The notes below the pieces were generated by a model, which was not told where the DNA came from, searched no databases, and worked only from the letters and a program-made list of their open reading frames with translations. This document shows positions 17,591-25,664 of a stretch of DNA of 64,000 nucleotides, one piece after another (the first letter of the stretch is position 1; every line of letters begins with the position of its first letter). Source of the DNA: Novosphingobium sp. (GTDB taxonomy: Bacteria > Pseudomonadota > Alphaproteobacteria > Sphingomonadales > Sphingomonadaceae); assembly GCF_039595395.1 (NCBI RefSeq), contig NZ_JBCNLP010000001.1, positions 1 through 64,000 on the forward strand, given 5' to 3'. Both the position numbers and the translations under genes were made by a program.

Positions 17591-18192
17591 TCACCGCCAT
17601 CGGCACCATCCGCGAGGCCAAGCAGGAAGGCGACCTGACCGCCATCATCACCTGCCCCTACGATCCCGAAGGCATCGCCATCGGCGCATCGATCGCCTGC
17701 TCGGGCGTGTGCCTGACCGTGGTGGACAAGGGCGGCGTCGAAGGCGACGGCTGGTTCACCGTCAACATCTCGGGCGAGACTCTGGCCCGCTCGGTGCCCG
17801 CGCATTGGGTTGAAGGCGCAAGGCTCAACCTCGAAACCGCGCTGAAACTGGGCGACGAACTGGGCGGCCATATCGTGACCGGCCATGTCGATGGCGTGGG
17901 GTCGGTGGTCTCCATCACCCCCATCGGCGATTCGCTGCGCTTCGAGATCGCCGCGCCTCGGGATCTGGCGCCCTATATCGCCGCCAAGGGCTCGATCACG
18001 GTCAATGGCGTGTCCCTGACGGTCAATGAAGTGGTCGATCAGGCAGACGGCACCTGCCATTTCGCCTTGAACATCATCCCGCACACCGCCGCCGTGACGA
18101 CCATCGGCGCGCTGGCTGTCGGGGATCAGGTGAATCTGGAGATCGATGTTTTGGCCCGGTATCTCAAGCGGATGCAGGCCTTGAAGGGGTAA
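17575..18192 (+). CDS. ribE: Riboflavin synthase alpha chain
   Basis: Dismutates two molecules of 6,7-dimethyl-8-ribityllumazine to riboflavin. The 205-residue chain has the expected tandem lumazine-binding beta-barrel domains: MFTGIVTAIGTI opening the first, with IACSGVCLTVV, and HIVTGHVDGVGSV opening the second, with ITVNGVSLTVNEV. The duplicated (S/N)GVxLTV motif is characteristic. It is co-transcribed with ribD. Repeat copy B begins 11 bases after its stop. The gene is also called ribC in some genomes. Confidence 0.97.
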   Translation: MFTGIVTAIGTIREAKQEGDLTAIITCPYDPEGIAIGASIACSGVCLTVVDKGGVEGDGWFTVNISGETLARSVPAHWVEGARLNLETALKLGDELGGHIVTGHVDGVGSVVSITPIGDSLRFEIAAPRDLAPYIAAKGSITVNGVSLTVNEVVDQADGTCHFALNIIPHTAAVTTIGALAVGDQVNLEIDVLARYLKRMQALKG

Positions 18193-18203
18193 AGGGAGAA
18201 GAT

Positions 18204-18435
18204 GCGAGGGGGTTACCCCCTCGCGCTCCCATGACTTGTCAGCGTGGGCGCTAAAGGTTCAGCCGCAGAGCGACCTCGCCGCGCCGCAGGCCTTTAAACG
18301 CGAAAAAGGCGCCGGGGCATTCCTGCCTGCGGCGCCTTTTCTGTGCTGGTGGAGAGTTCCCGCACCACGATGCGGAACCACTGCCTTATCGCCGGAAGAC
18401 GTTACCGGGGGTGCAGGGGGCGTAACGCCCCCTGC
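18204..18435 (+). repeat. Intergenic inverted-repeat element, copy B
   Basis: Forward-orientation copy filling the gap between convergent ribE and the aminotransferase gene. The left hairpin at 18204-18224 has arms GCGAGGGGG/CCCCCTCGC. The right hairpin at 18413-18435 has diverged to GCAGGGGGCG/CGCCCCCTGC while staying perfectly paired. The central inverted repeat CGCCGCAGGC/GCCTGCGGCG and the GGTGGAGAG and CGGAAGACG blocks are intact. Pyrimidine-rich tracts follow each hairpin outward. Confidence 0.92.
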
Positions 18436-18452
18436 TTTCCTCCCTTAAGTTC

Positions 18453-19631
18453 TTAGGCAGTCACATCCGCAACCGCAGCGATGAACTTGTCGATGTTGCC
18501 CATCGTCAGCCCCGCCACGTTGATGCGGCCCGAGCCGGCCATATAGACGCCGTGCTTTTCGCGCATCGCCAGCACCTGCTCGCCATTCAGCGGAACGATC
18601 GAGAACAGGCCGTTCTGCGTGCCGAAGGGGGTGAAATCCACCGAGCCCTGCGTGCCCGCACCGCCCAGCTTGGCGCGGACTTCGCTCATGCGCGCGCGCA
18701 TCACGTCCAGCTCGTTCAGCCACGAGGCGGTCAGTGCCTCGTCCTCAAGGATCAGGCGTACCACCGCGCCGCCGTGATCGGGCGGCATCGACCAGTTGGC
18801 GCGGGCCAGCGCGGAGCCGTTCGACAGGATCGCGCCGATCTGGTCAGCCTGAGCCGCCAGCGCATAGAGCGCGCCAACGCGGTCGCGGTAGTAGCCGAAG
18901 TTCTTGTCGCAGCTATAGGCGATCAGCGCTTCGGGCACGGCGGCCAGCACGGTGCGGATGCCATAGGCGTCCTCTTCCATGCCCTGACCAAGGCCCTGAT
19001 AGGCCAGATCGAGGATGGGGAGGATGCCCTTGGCCTTGATCAGGCCAGCGATCTCGTCCCATTCGGCATTAGTGTAGTCGATGCCGGTGGGGTTGTGGCA
19101 GCAGCCATGCAGCATGATGGCATCGGTCGGCTCGGCGGCGGCGATGGCGTCGCGCAGGGCCTGCATGTCGGCAACGCCAGTCTTGGTGGCGTGGTTGTAG
19201 CCCTTGATCTCGACACCGACGTCGGCGGCGATCTGGGCGTGGTTGGGCCAGCTCGGCGTGCCCATCCAGATGCGCTTGATGCCGGCCTTCTTGGCCAGCG
19301 CCACGGCGAGGCGCACCGCACCGGTGCCGCCGGGGGCCTGCATGCCGTCAATCCGGCCGCCCATGCTGGGATCGTTCTTGCCGAAGATGTAGGGCATCAG
19401 GGCATGGACGAAGCCCATGTCGCCCTCGGGGCCGAGGTAGGCTTTGGAGTCCTGAATCTCCAGCAGCTTTTTCTCGGCGGCCTTCACCGCCTCGAACACG
19501 GGCGTGGCGCCGGTGTCGGTGCGGTAGACGCCCACGCCCAGGTCAATCTTGTCCTGGCGGGGGTCCGCATTATGGAGCTTGATCAGCGCCAGAAGCGCGT
19601 CGGCGGGCTGTTGCTGGAGGTTCGTAAGCAT
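18453..19631 (-). CDS. Aromatic amino acid / aspartate aminotransferase, class I
   Basis: PLP-dependent aminotransferase of the TyrB/AspC type, 392 residues, transferring amino groups between aromatic or dicarboxylic amino acids and 2-oxoglutarate. Visible features are DLGVGVYRTDTGATPVF at the N-terminus, the AYLGPEGDMGF segment, HGCCHNPTGIDYT (cofactor ring stacking/binding), PILDLAYQGLGQG, and the PLP lysine in YSCDKNFGYYRDRVG. The C-terminal SGRINVAGLT supplies the substrate-carboxylate arginine region. The start at 19631 (MLTNLQQQ) is chosen because the preceding in-frame stretch is not conserved-looking. Confidence 0.95.
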   Translation of the reverse strand: MLTNLQQQPADALLALIKLHNADPRQDKIDLGVGVYRTDTGATPVFEAVKAAEKKLLEIQDSKAYLGPEGDMGFVHALMPYIFGKNDPSMGGRIDGMQAPGGTGAVRLAVALAKKAGIKRIWMGTPSWPNHAQIAADVGVEIKGYNHATKTGVADMQALRDAIAAAEPTDAIMLHGCCHNPTGIDYTNAEWDEIAGLIKAKGILPILDLAYQGLGQGMEEDAYGIRTVLAAVPEALIAYSCDKNFGYYRDRVGALYALAAQADQIGAILSNGSALARANWSMPPDHGGAVVRLILEDEALTASWLNELDVMRARMSEVRAKLGGAGTQGSVDFTPFGTQNGLFSIVPLNGEQVLAMREKHGVYMAGSGRINVAGLTMGNIDKFIAAVADVTA

Positions 19632-19748
19632 GCGCGCGCCCTTAGCCTCGGGGGGCGAAAGGGGCAAGCCTGAAGGCTCACCCCCGCGCAAGTTTCTCTC
19701 AATTCGTGACCTTAACAGCGCAATCTTGTTCCAGCGCCGATGTAAGCC

Positions 19749-20573
19749 TCAGAAAGGCAACCAGGTCTGCTTTGGCGTGAACTTCATATAGCCGCCGTTG
19801 ACGCCCAGCCGCAGGCCAACGCCCATGCGCACCGGGATCAGCACCACATCGCCACGGCGCAGGTAGGAGACGTGGAAGCCGCCCACCAAATAGGCCTGCC
19901 CCTCGCCCGCGCCATAGCGGTGGAAGAGGTCGTCGGTGTTGTTGAGGTTGTAGACCAGCACGAAGGTCTTGCCCGCACTGGCCCCGGCATCGAAGCCGAT
20001 CGAGGGCCCGGCCCAATAGACGGGACGCTCACCCTCGATCTTGTGATAGAGCGTGCCCGAGCCATAGCGCAGACCGGCCACGAAGGCGCCGCCCGCCTCG
20101 CGCCCGACGATGTAGCCGTTGGGCTCGCCCTGCTTTTTCAGGATGCCGCGGATGATTTCGGCAAGGCCCTTGGCGCCGGTGCCGAAAACGCCGGTGGCCG
20201 CGCCGATCAGATCGTCCTCGTGATAGGTGCCGCCGGGGGTCTGCGGCCCAGTGGGATTGGCGGGCGGCATGGCCTGACCGGGCGCCTGCGGCGCCGGAGC
20301 ATAGGGCGCGCCCGAACTGGCCGCAGCGTTGGGCGAGGCATTGTTGTAGGTGGGGCTGGTATAGCCGCCCTGATTATAGCCGCCTTGCGGCGACGGGCTG
20401 GCAGGCGGCAGAGGCTGCTGGGCCTGCGTGTCATCCTGACCGGGCCTGACCAGATCGGAATCGATCCCCTGCTGCGAGGATTGCGCCATCACCGGGCCGC
20501 TCACCAGGCTCAGTGCGACCACTCCGGCCACCAGCGCGACAGAGCGCTTCATCTTTCGCACATTCAGCACCAT
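19749..20573 (-). CDS. EipA-like DUF1134 envelope protein
   Basis: Exported 274-residue protein with a C-terminal DUF1134 domain, the domain of Brucella EipA, needed for envelope integrity. After a signal peptide ending VMAQSS comes a Pro/Gln/Ala-rich disordered region (about 40-115). The conserved domain runs from about residue 118: EDDLIGAATGVFGTGAKGLA, then GYIVGREAGGAFVAGLRYGSG, YWAGPSIGFDAGASAGKTFV and VGLRLGVNGGYMKFTPKQTW. A second Met (20552) is a possible start. The family forms a small beta-barrel, probably periplasmic. Confidence 0.9.
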   Translation of the reverse strand: MVLNVRKMKRSVALVAGVVALSLVSGPVMAQSSQQGIDSDLVRPGQDDTQAQQPLPPASPSPQGGYNQGGYTSPTYNNASPNAAASSGAPYAPAPQAPGQAMPPANPTGPQTPGGTYHEDDLIGAATGVFGTGAKGLAEIIRGILKKQGEPNGYIVGREAGGAFVAGLRYGSGTLYHKIEGERPVYWAGPSIGFDAGASAGKTFVLVYNLNNTDDLFHRYGAGEGQAYLVGGFHVSYLRRGDVVLIPVRMGVGLRLGVNGGYMKFTPKQTWLPF

Positions 20574-20873
20574 TGCATCCCATCCGTTTCCTGCATGGCA
20601 AGAGCCATGATGCTTGCCCGATCCGCAGGCAAGGCCTGTAACTATGCCGCATCGCAGATGATCCCGCCATTCGGGAAGACCACCCATCCACCCGCTTCGG
20701 CAGGCGGAGTCGCTGATGCGACCAATCGAAGCGTGACCGATAGCACCGGCTTGATGAACGCCAAGCTGAACGAGGGGCAAGCCGCGCAACACGGAAAAGT
20801 TGAAAGAAAAGCCTTACCCCCTCTTGCCGAGGTGAAAAGGCATGGTTATAGCGCCCCCTCGCCGCTGCGATCC

Positions 20874-20965
20874 GGAGACGTGGGTGAGTGGCTGAAACCA
20901 ACGGTTTGCTAAACCGTCGTGCTGAGAATTCGGCACCGAGGGTTCGAATCCCTCCGTCTCCGCCA
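20874..20965 (+). tRNA. tRNA-Ser (anticodon GCT)
   Basis: Class II tRNA of 92 bases including an encoded CCA. The acceptor stem GGAGACG (20874-20880) pairs with CGTCTCC (20955-20961), followed by discriminator G and CCA. The anticodon stem ACGGT/ACCGT encloses TTGCTAA, giving anticodon GCT at 20908-20910 for AGC/AGU codons. The long variable arm (CGTGCTGAGAATTCGGCACCG) and the T arm with GGTTCGAATCC confirm serine identity. The accessory segment starts directly downstream, a common integration position. Confidence 0.97.
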
Positions 20966-20967
20966 TC

Positions 20968-21002
20968 GCGGGTTGAAATATAAGCATTTTATTTCAACCC
21001 GC
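20968..21002. repeat. Perfect 13-base inverted repeat directly after tRNA-Ser
   Basis: GCGGGTTGAAATA (20968-20980) and its exact complement (20990-21002) flank a 9-base loop, starting three bases after the tRNA CCA end. No T run follows, so it is not a clean terminator, though it could define the tRNA 3' end. It may be part of an old attachment site. Confidence 0.6.
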
Positions 21003-21223
21003 TGTTCGGTTCCCCTAATAGTCCCCTTAAAGGGTTGACGGCTGGGAACGGACGCAGGCGGATGATGGCGATCATCGACCTCAATCTTCACAGCCACCAA
21101 TCCAGCAGCCTACCCTGTCAGGCGCGTGCATCCGCAACTCTATCCCCATGGCCTGATAGCCGACGACTTGCCGAATGACGACGCAGGCGGCTAAACCGCG
21201 CCTAACACAGGGAGTCTCATTGC

Positions 21224-22339
21224 GTGCCGGTCCATTACCATACAGGTAGCTTCCCTCCGGCAGAGCTTGATCTTGCAGCCCTCTTTCCGCTCGTCGGCCC
21301 CGCTAACGCAGCAGTCGCCCGTTACGAGGGTGTGCTGGCAGGTATTCCCAATCCCAATGTCCTTCTGTCACCGCTGACCTCGCGGGAAGCCGTGCTGTCC
21401 AGCAAGATCGAAGGAACGCAGGTCACCCTGGGCGAAGTGCTGGAATTTGAGGCGCAAGGCCACCTGTTTGACGAAAGCACGCCAAAGAAGGCCGATGCCC
21501 GCGAGGTTTTGAATTACCGGGCCGCACTCCATGAAGCGACCAACCTCATGGCCGAACTCCCCCTGTCCCAGCGCTTGATCAAAGCAACGCATAGGGTTTT
21601 GATGAATGGCGTCCGGGGCAGAAATAAAGACCCTGGGGAGTACCGCCGTATCCCCAACTGGATCGGCCCGGAAGGCTGCACCGTTGAGCAAGCCAGATTC
21701 GTTCCGCCGGGTGCCGATGCTTTGGACGGCTGCATGTCGGCTTGGGAGGCCTATATCCACGCCGATGCGCCAGATCGCCTGGTCCAGTTGGCAATCGTCC
21801 ATGCTGAGTTTGAAGCCATTCACCCCTTCCTGGATGGAAACGGCAGGCTTGGCCGCCTGGTCATTCCGCTGTTCCTGTTTTCGCATGGGCTGCTGTCCCG
21901 CCCCAACTTCTATCTATCAGAGTACCTAGAAGCCAACCGGGACGAATATTATGACCGTTTGCTGAGCGTTTCCCGTGATGGCGATTGGACCGGCTGGGTA
22001 CGCTTTTTCCTTCAGGGGATCATTGCCCAGGCAGACGTGAACACACGCAAGGCCTTGGCCATCCTGCGGTTGCATGAGGAAAAGCGCGATTGGGTCGCGG
22101 AAGTTACCCATTCTCAGTATGCAGTGCGCGCACTGGATTGGATCTTTCAGCGCCCGATCTTCAAAACGCCAGACTTCATTGAGTCAGCGCAGATCCCAGG
22201 AGCCACAGCTCGCTCGATCATTCGCGTTCTGCGAGATCAAGGGATGCTCACGGAATTGGTTGCAGCCTCAGGTCGGGCACCTGCCACCCTGGCGTTTTCC
22301 GAACTGCTCAACATCGCGGAAGGCCGCACCGCATTTTGA
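21224..22339 (+). CDS. Fic family protein (AMPylator-type, class II)
   Basis: Fic proteins usually transfer AMP from ATP to a target hydroxyl. The 371-residue chain contains the full core motif HPFLDGNGRLGRL, with the catalytic His and the phosphate-binding Asn/Arg. An N-terminal inhibitory helix motif, SSKIEGTQ ([S/T]xxxE[G/N]), marks it as self-inhibited class II. A Fic_N-like region precedes the core, and a winged-helix-like C-terminus (TARSIIRVLRDQGMLTELV) may bind DNA or target. The start is GTG at 21224, with GGGAG nine bases upstream. It is the first gene after tRNA-Ser and has lower GC than the core genes. Confidence 0.93.
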   Translation: MPVHYHTGSFPPAELDLAALFPLVGPANAAVARYEGVLAGIPNPNVLLSPLTSREAVLSSKIEGTQVTLGEVLEFEAQGHLFDESTPKKADAREVLNYRAALHEATNLMAELPLSQRLIKATHRVLMNGVRGRNKDPGEYRRIPNWIGPEGCTVEQARFVPPGADALDGCMSAWEAYIHADAPDRLVQLAIVHAEFEAIHPFLDGNGRLGRLVIPLFLFSHGLLSRPNFYLSEYLEANRDEYYDRLLSVSRDGDWTGWVRFFLQGIIAQADVNTRKALAILRLHEEKRDWVAEVTHSQYAVRALDWIFQRPIFKTPDFIESAQIPGATARSIIRVLRDQGMLTELVAASGRAPATLAFSELLNIAEGRTAF

Positions 22340-22369
22340 TGATCGTGGAATCACATCTACGAGTTTGAT

Positions 22370-22484
22370 GTAAGCGAAACGCTTACTCACGATCAACAAA
22401 GTGCATTGTGTTGAGTGTACGCTCAACAAATTTGAAACGCCAACGGCAAAGCCGCATCATGCCATTGCGATAACGGTATCGCAA
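22370..22484. repeat. Three successive short hairpins between the Fic and AvcD modules
   Basis: Three perfect inverted repeats follow one another: GTAAGCG/CGCTTAC (22370-22386), TGTTGAG/CTCAACA (22409-22428) and TTGCGATA/TATCGCAA (22465-22484). They lie between two convergent genes. No clear T run follows, so they may be bidirectional 3'-end structures or operator dyads. Nothing codes for protein in this 219-base gap. Confidence 0.5.
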
Positions 22485-22558
22485 AAGCCTAGCTGCCAGC
22501 AGCGCAAACGGCCAGCAGCAAAGAACGCACTAAAGTTTTGATCAAGCTAGAGCGGAAA

Positions 22559-22717
22559 TTAGCCCATCCGCATCACGCGCTGCGGGAACTCGTATCCGCG
22601 CATGCGATAGCCATTCCAATCTGTCTCGCTATCCAAGCGGCGCTTGGTGGATTCAGAAAGTTTCTTTAAATTTTCAGCATCTTGCTGTGCCTGCCGGAGG
22701 AATGTCTGATCAGCCAT
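22559..22717 (-). CDS. Small hydrophilic protein linked to the deaminase gene
   Basis: I do not recognise this 52-residue protein. From the ATG at 22717 it reads MADQTFLRQAQQDAENLKKL and continues with a charged helical stretch, then an aromatic C-terminus (DWNGYRMRGYEFPQ). It has no membrane segment. GGGAG six bases upstream is a good ribosome-binding site. The start overlaps the end of the AvcD-like gene by eight bases, so it is probably co-translated and may be a partner or regulator of the defence enzyme. Its size makes a chance frame possible. Confidence 0.6.
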   Translation of the reverse strand: MADQTFLRQAQQDAENLKKLSESTKRRLDSETDWNGYRMRGYEFPQRVMRMG

Positions 22718-24263
22718 TTCTGTCTCCCTGGGCTTCTTCAACAACGGCGTCCTTATGAATCATGGATGCAAGCTCCGCAACCCGGCCGGAAAGATTTTCC
22801 TCCAAGCTGAAGTCACTCACACCCAGCACTCCATCAACGGGTATGGCTTCGTTACGGTTCCAATGAACGATATTCCCGGCACGATTCTTCCGAGGCCGAT
22901 ACTCAAAAACGCGCTGATACAAGCGCGGAGCAACGCCGGTGAAGGGCTTGAACTCGACCGTGTGTGGGAGCGTACCAGTGCTATCGTCGGTCTTAATCTC
23001 AGCGCTGTATAAGGTTTGCGTCATGCTTTTCGGATAAGGCTCGATAAACACAACCTTTGCCACACCAGCCGCGATGATATGCCTAGCGCAGATATGGCAG
23101 GGGAAGGTCGTGCAATAAAGCGTCGCATCCTGGGTCGCGCGTCCAAATCGCGCAGCCTCAGCCAATGCATTCATCTCCGCATGGACCACTCGCCCGAACT
23201 CAATGAGATTGCGAACCCTTGCATCGCCCAGATGGGGTTTCCACTCGCCATGGACGAGGGCTGCTGCCAAATCCTCATCTGAGCGCTGTGCGATCTCTTT
23301 TTCGAGAAGCCCGGCGTGCCGAAATGCCTTTACAACCTCCCGGATGGCATTCTGAATTTCCGATGCATTAGGGTCATACTCGACGGTGTGATCCCGATTG
23401 TCTTTTGCACCCTCCCTGCCTTCGAAAAAAATTCCCCCGCCAGGATAGGGCACATCATTGCAGCCAGAGGAAATGATCGCCCCTGATTTTTCGGCTATGA
23501 CGGCCCCGACCTGTCGCGACAGATCGCAAGAGCGCAATGCCGCCGCCTTGGCCACAAACATCAGGTATTCTGCCAGGGTCGGCGTAGAAAATGGCTCCCC
23601 AAAGATCAACTCGACGAACCGCTTGATCTGAACCTCTGTGTTTTCCTCATGGCTGACAAAAAGATCGGCAAGAGGAAAGGTGGATTGGACATCCTGAGAC
23701 AGGTCGGTGGCGTCCCTTTTTTCATCTTCCTCGATTACCTGCCTTGCAGCCTGATAATGCTCATCTCGGGTGGTGGTATGCTGACTGGCAGCGATACGCT
23801 TCGCCAGTTTTGAAATTCTATCGGTTTTTGGACAATATACTGATATAAGAAGAAAATTTCTTCCGTAGACGCGGCGCAGAGTGCGGACCTCGGCTGGATT
23901 TTTGAGAGAATCGATGACGAACGCAGTTGAGCCTGCCGTTTCAGGCGTCTCCTGCTGCGAACCCTTTCGAATGCGTCGAATCTCAGCCGCCGCAAGGCAG
24001 ATCACACCATCTCCCTGTTTTTGAGCGCGGCGTATCTCATCCCCGGCATTCATAAGGGCGGCAATACGCTTATTCTCGGGCATTCCAGACGTATTCGTAC
24101 CGCAAAATGCGCCGATGATCTGGCTAAGCTTTATTTCTTCGTAGGAATAATCAAGGGCTGCAAGCTGCGCACGAAGCTGTAATTTAACGCTTTCCAGGTC
24201 CGAACCTGCGGCGCCCACCAACCCGATGTAAATGTCCGGCCTTGGTGTCTGCTCACTCGCCAT
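22710..24263 (-). CDS. Anti-phage dCTP/dCMP deaminase, AvcD-like
   Basis: A 517-residue protein with the two-part architecture of bacterial anti-phage cytidine deaminases, which deplete dCTP or dCMP during infection. The N-terminal half is P-loop NTPase-like, with IYIGLVGAAGSDLE as a non-classical phosphate loop lacking the usual GKS. The C-terminal half is a deoxycytidylate deaminase: HAE in VVHAEMNALAEAARF and Cys ligands in TTFPCHICARHI, with ACDLS-like RSCDLSRQVGAVIAE opening the domain. AGGAGGGGG upstream supports the start. It lies in the tRNA-Ser segment beside a Fic gene, with lower GC than the core. Confidence 0.88.
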   Translation of the reverse strand: MASEQTPRPDIYIGLVGAAGSDLESVKLQLRAQLAALDYSYEEIKLSQIIGAFCGTNTSGMPENKRIAALMNAGDEIRRAQKQGDGVICLAAAEIRRIRKGSQQETPETAGSTAFVIDSLKNPAEVRTLRRVYGRNFLLISVYCPKTDRISKLAKRIAASQHTTTRDEHYQAARQVIEEDEKRDATDLSQDVQSTFPLADLFVSHEENTEVQIKRFVELIFGEPFSTPTLAEYLMFVAKAAALRSCDLSRQVGAVIAEKSGAIISSGCNDVPYPGGGIFFEGREGAKDNRDHTVEYDPNASEIQNAIREVVKAFRHAGLLEKEIAQRSDEDLAAALVHGEWKPHLGDARVRNLIEFGRVVHAEMNALAEAARFGRATQDATLYCTTFPCHICARHIIAAGVAKVVFIEPYPKSMTQTLYSAEIKTDDSTGTLPHTVEFKPFTGVAPRLYQRVFEYRPRKNRAGNIVHWNRNEAIPVDGVLGVSDFSLEENLSGRVAELASMIHKDAVVEEAQGDRNG

Positions 24264-24384
24264 GCTTACCCCCTCCTACAAACTTAGACCTGCCCACATA
24301 TCTACCGTCAATTCGATCCATTACTTAAATACAAATATTTCATCTATAGCTAATCAAATCGGATGTCTCCGGCAGGATCGAAGC

Positions 24385-24441
24385 GCCAGCCGAACAATCT
24401 GCGCCCAGGCCACCGATCTAGGCGGGCGCGCGTCGGCTGGC
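24385..24441 (-). other. Nested inverted repeats upstream of the deaminase, candidate ncRNA or operator
   Basis: GCCAGCCGA (24385-24393) and TCGGCTGGC (24433-24441) form a perfect 9-base outer stem enclosing a GCGCC/GGCGC inner stem. The structure lies about 120-180 bases upstream of the AvcD-like start. In Vibrio cholerae the noncoding inhibitor AvcI is encoded upstream of avcD, so position alone suggests an analogous RNA. No convincing promoter is visible, and this remains a weak call. Confidence 0.25.
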
Positions 24442-24521
24442 TTTGGCCCTTCCCGGCACCAGCCGGCGCGCTTAATGGCGCAAACCGCAACCAGCCTTGG
24501 TTTGTAAATGGGATCACTCCC

Positions 24522-24614
24522 CTAGAGCGGGGGCCAGACCCTGACTGCTATCACCAGTGCCAGGAGCGCTGCCAGCAGCAAAAACTTAAGGATAATCAGC
24601 ATCTGTATGCTCAT
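24522..24614 (-). CDS. Possible 30-residue hydrophobic membrane peptide
   Basis: The frame from the ATG at 24614 to TAG at 24522 encodes MSIQMLIILKFLLLAALLAL followed by VIAVRVWPPL: one continuous transmembrane helix with a short charged tail. AAGGA lies seven bases upstream of the ATG. A leader with a strong hairpin (24639-24681) precedes it. Size, hydrophobicity and structured leader resemble type I toxin peptides, but no antisense RNA is demonstrated. It could also be a small membrane regulator or a chance frame. Confidence 0.45.
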   Translation of the reverse strand: MSIQMLIILKFLLLAALLALVIAVRVWPPL

Positions 24615-24638
24615 CACGCATCCTTACCGAGCCAATCC

Positions 24639-24681
24639 TCCCAGCGCCACCAATCGGGTTGGGGAACCAAGGGCGCTGGGA
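24639..24681 (-). promoter_or_regulatory. Leader hairpin before the membrane peptide
   Basis: TCCCAGCGCC (24639-24648) pairs perfectly with GGCGCTGGGA (24672-24681), loop 23 bases. Further upstream on the minus strand, TTGACG and TGTATT are spaced 17 bases apart and could be the promoter. The hairpin would lie in the 5' leader of the small peptide's transcript. Confidence 0.4.
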
Positions 24682-24739
24682 ACCATGCATTCGAAACGGT
24701 TCTCCATGTCGTGAATACATAATACAAGCTGGGAAGCGT

Positions 24740-25308
24740 CAAGCCTGCTCCCATCCCCTACCGCGCCTGCTCAAATTGAGAAGGGTTGAAATTCAAAGAA
24801 AATCGGCTGCGCAGGTCAGCGGCATAGGCCCGCTGCGCACCACAGCGTTCAAAGCGCGGCCAGTGCTTCCCTCCGAGCAAGGCAACGGACCGACAGGCGG
24901 AAAAGAGCTTGATGGGGTCCACCGCGATTCGGACCTCAATTGGCGCATTCGCAAGCTCATGCGGAAAGCCAGACGCACGCCGGAAAGGGCGTAAGATGTA
25001 ATGCACCGTACGCACAGGTGCTGCGGGCAATTTTCCATTGTAGAGCAAGATGTTGCGCCTGTGTCCCACGGCACACAAAAACATCCATCTGGGGCACACA
25101 TGGCACACGAGCTAAGGCAAGCCGCTTTCAACCATATGGAATGTCCTCGTTATTCTGTACCACACGGCCCACGCGCATATTTCTGGGGCCGGCGCTGACC
25201 GTGCATTCCAGCATTGTCCTCGAACGCCGGAAAGGGGGATTATCTGGCTAGCGGTTCGGTGCTATCCTAATGACGTGGCGGGCAGACCAGGAACAATGGA
25301 CTGCCCAT
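24740..25308. other. Gap without a recognisable gene
   Basis: Open frames exist on the minus strand here (for example ending near 24758), but they lack a convincing ribosome-binding site and any domain I recognise. Composition is mixed. This could be decayed mobile-element sequence. It also holds the promoter region for the excisionase-like gene that follows. Confidence 0.4.
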
Positions 25309-25521
25309 ATGACGACGCCGAAGCATATCTATCCAGACACCGCCGTGCCGCTGCCTATTGCCGTGCGTATCTCTGAAGCCAGCCGATTGACCGGGTTGGG
25401 CAAGACCAAGCTCTATGCCCTGATCGCGTCTGGGGATCTGACCAAGGTCAAGATTGGCGGCGCCACGCTCATACCAATGAAAAGTCTGGAGGCTCTGCTG
25501 GAGCAAGGATCGCGGTTATAA
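25309..25521 (+). CDS. Excisionase-like helix-turn-helix DNA-binding protein
   Basis: A 70-residue MerR/excisionase-type (HTH_17) protein. The domain fills most of the chain: PIAVRISEASRLTGLGKTKL is the DNA-binding helix pair, followed by YALIASGDLTKVKIGGATLI, the wing, and a final helix SLEALLEQG. Such proteins serve as recombination directionality factors or small regulators in integrative elements, and fit an element integrated at the tRNA. No integrase gene is nearby, so the element may be a remnant. The ATG at 25309 is preferred over an upstream ATG at 25270. Confidence 0.8.
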   Translation: MTTPKHIYPDTAVPLPIAVRISEASRLTGLGKTKLYALIASGDLTKVKIGGATLIPMKSLEALLEQGSRL

Positions 25522-25664
25522 GGCCGGATTGATGATGGCTTAAGAACTGCGGGCGGCCTGATCGGCTGGGTTATTCTGCGCCCGACCAAAATTCTCCGTA
25601 GAGATCCGAACGCATCTCTGATTATACCATGCCATCGGAAAGCAATCAGGGGGCTGTTGCATTC

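Noticed and set aside
18236..18448. Short open frames inside the repeat copies (for example here, 33792-34007, 42280-42498, 50519-50719 and 51683-52012)
   Set aside because: They follow the conserved DNA of the repeat and differ in frame and ends between copies. Their apparent protein similarity is a by-product of the repeat, and the hairpins, not codons, are conserved.
20909..21100. Minus-strand frame over the tRNA-Ser gene
   Set aside because: It reads antisense through the tRNA itself, which gives the familiar RRRRDSNPR-like translation; no independent support.
24758..25131. Overlapping minus-strand frames as possible genes
   Set aside because: No ribosome-binding site, no recognisable domain, and two frames compete over the same stretch.
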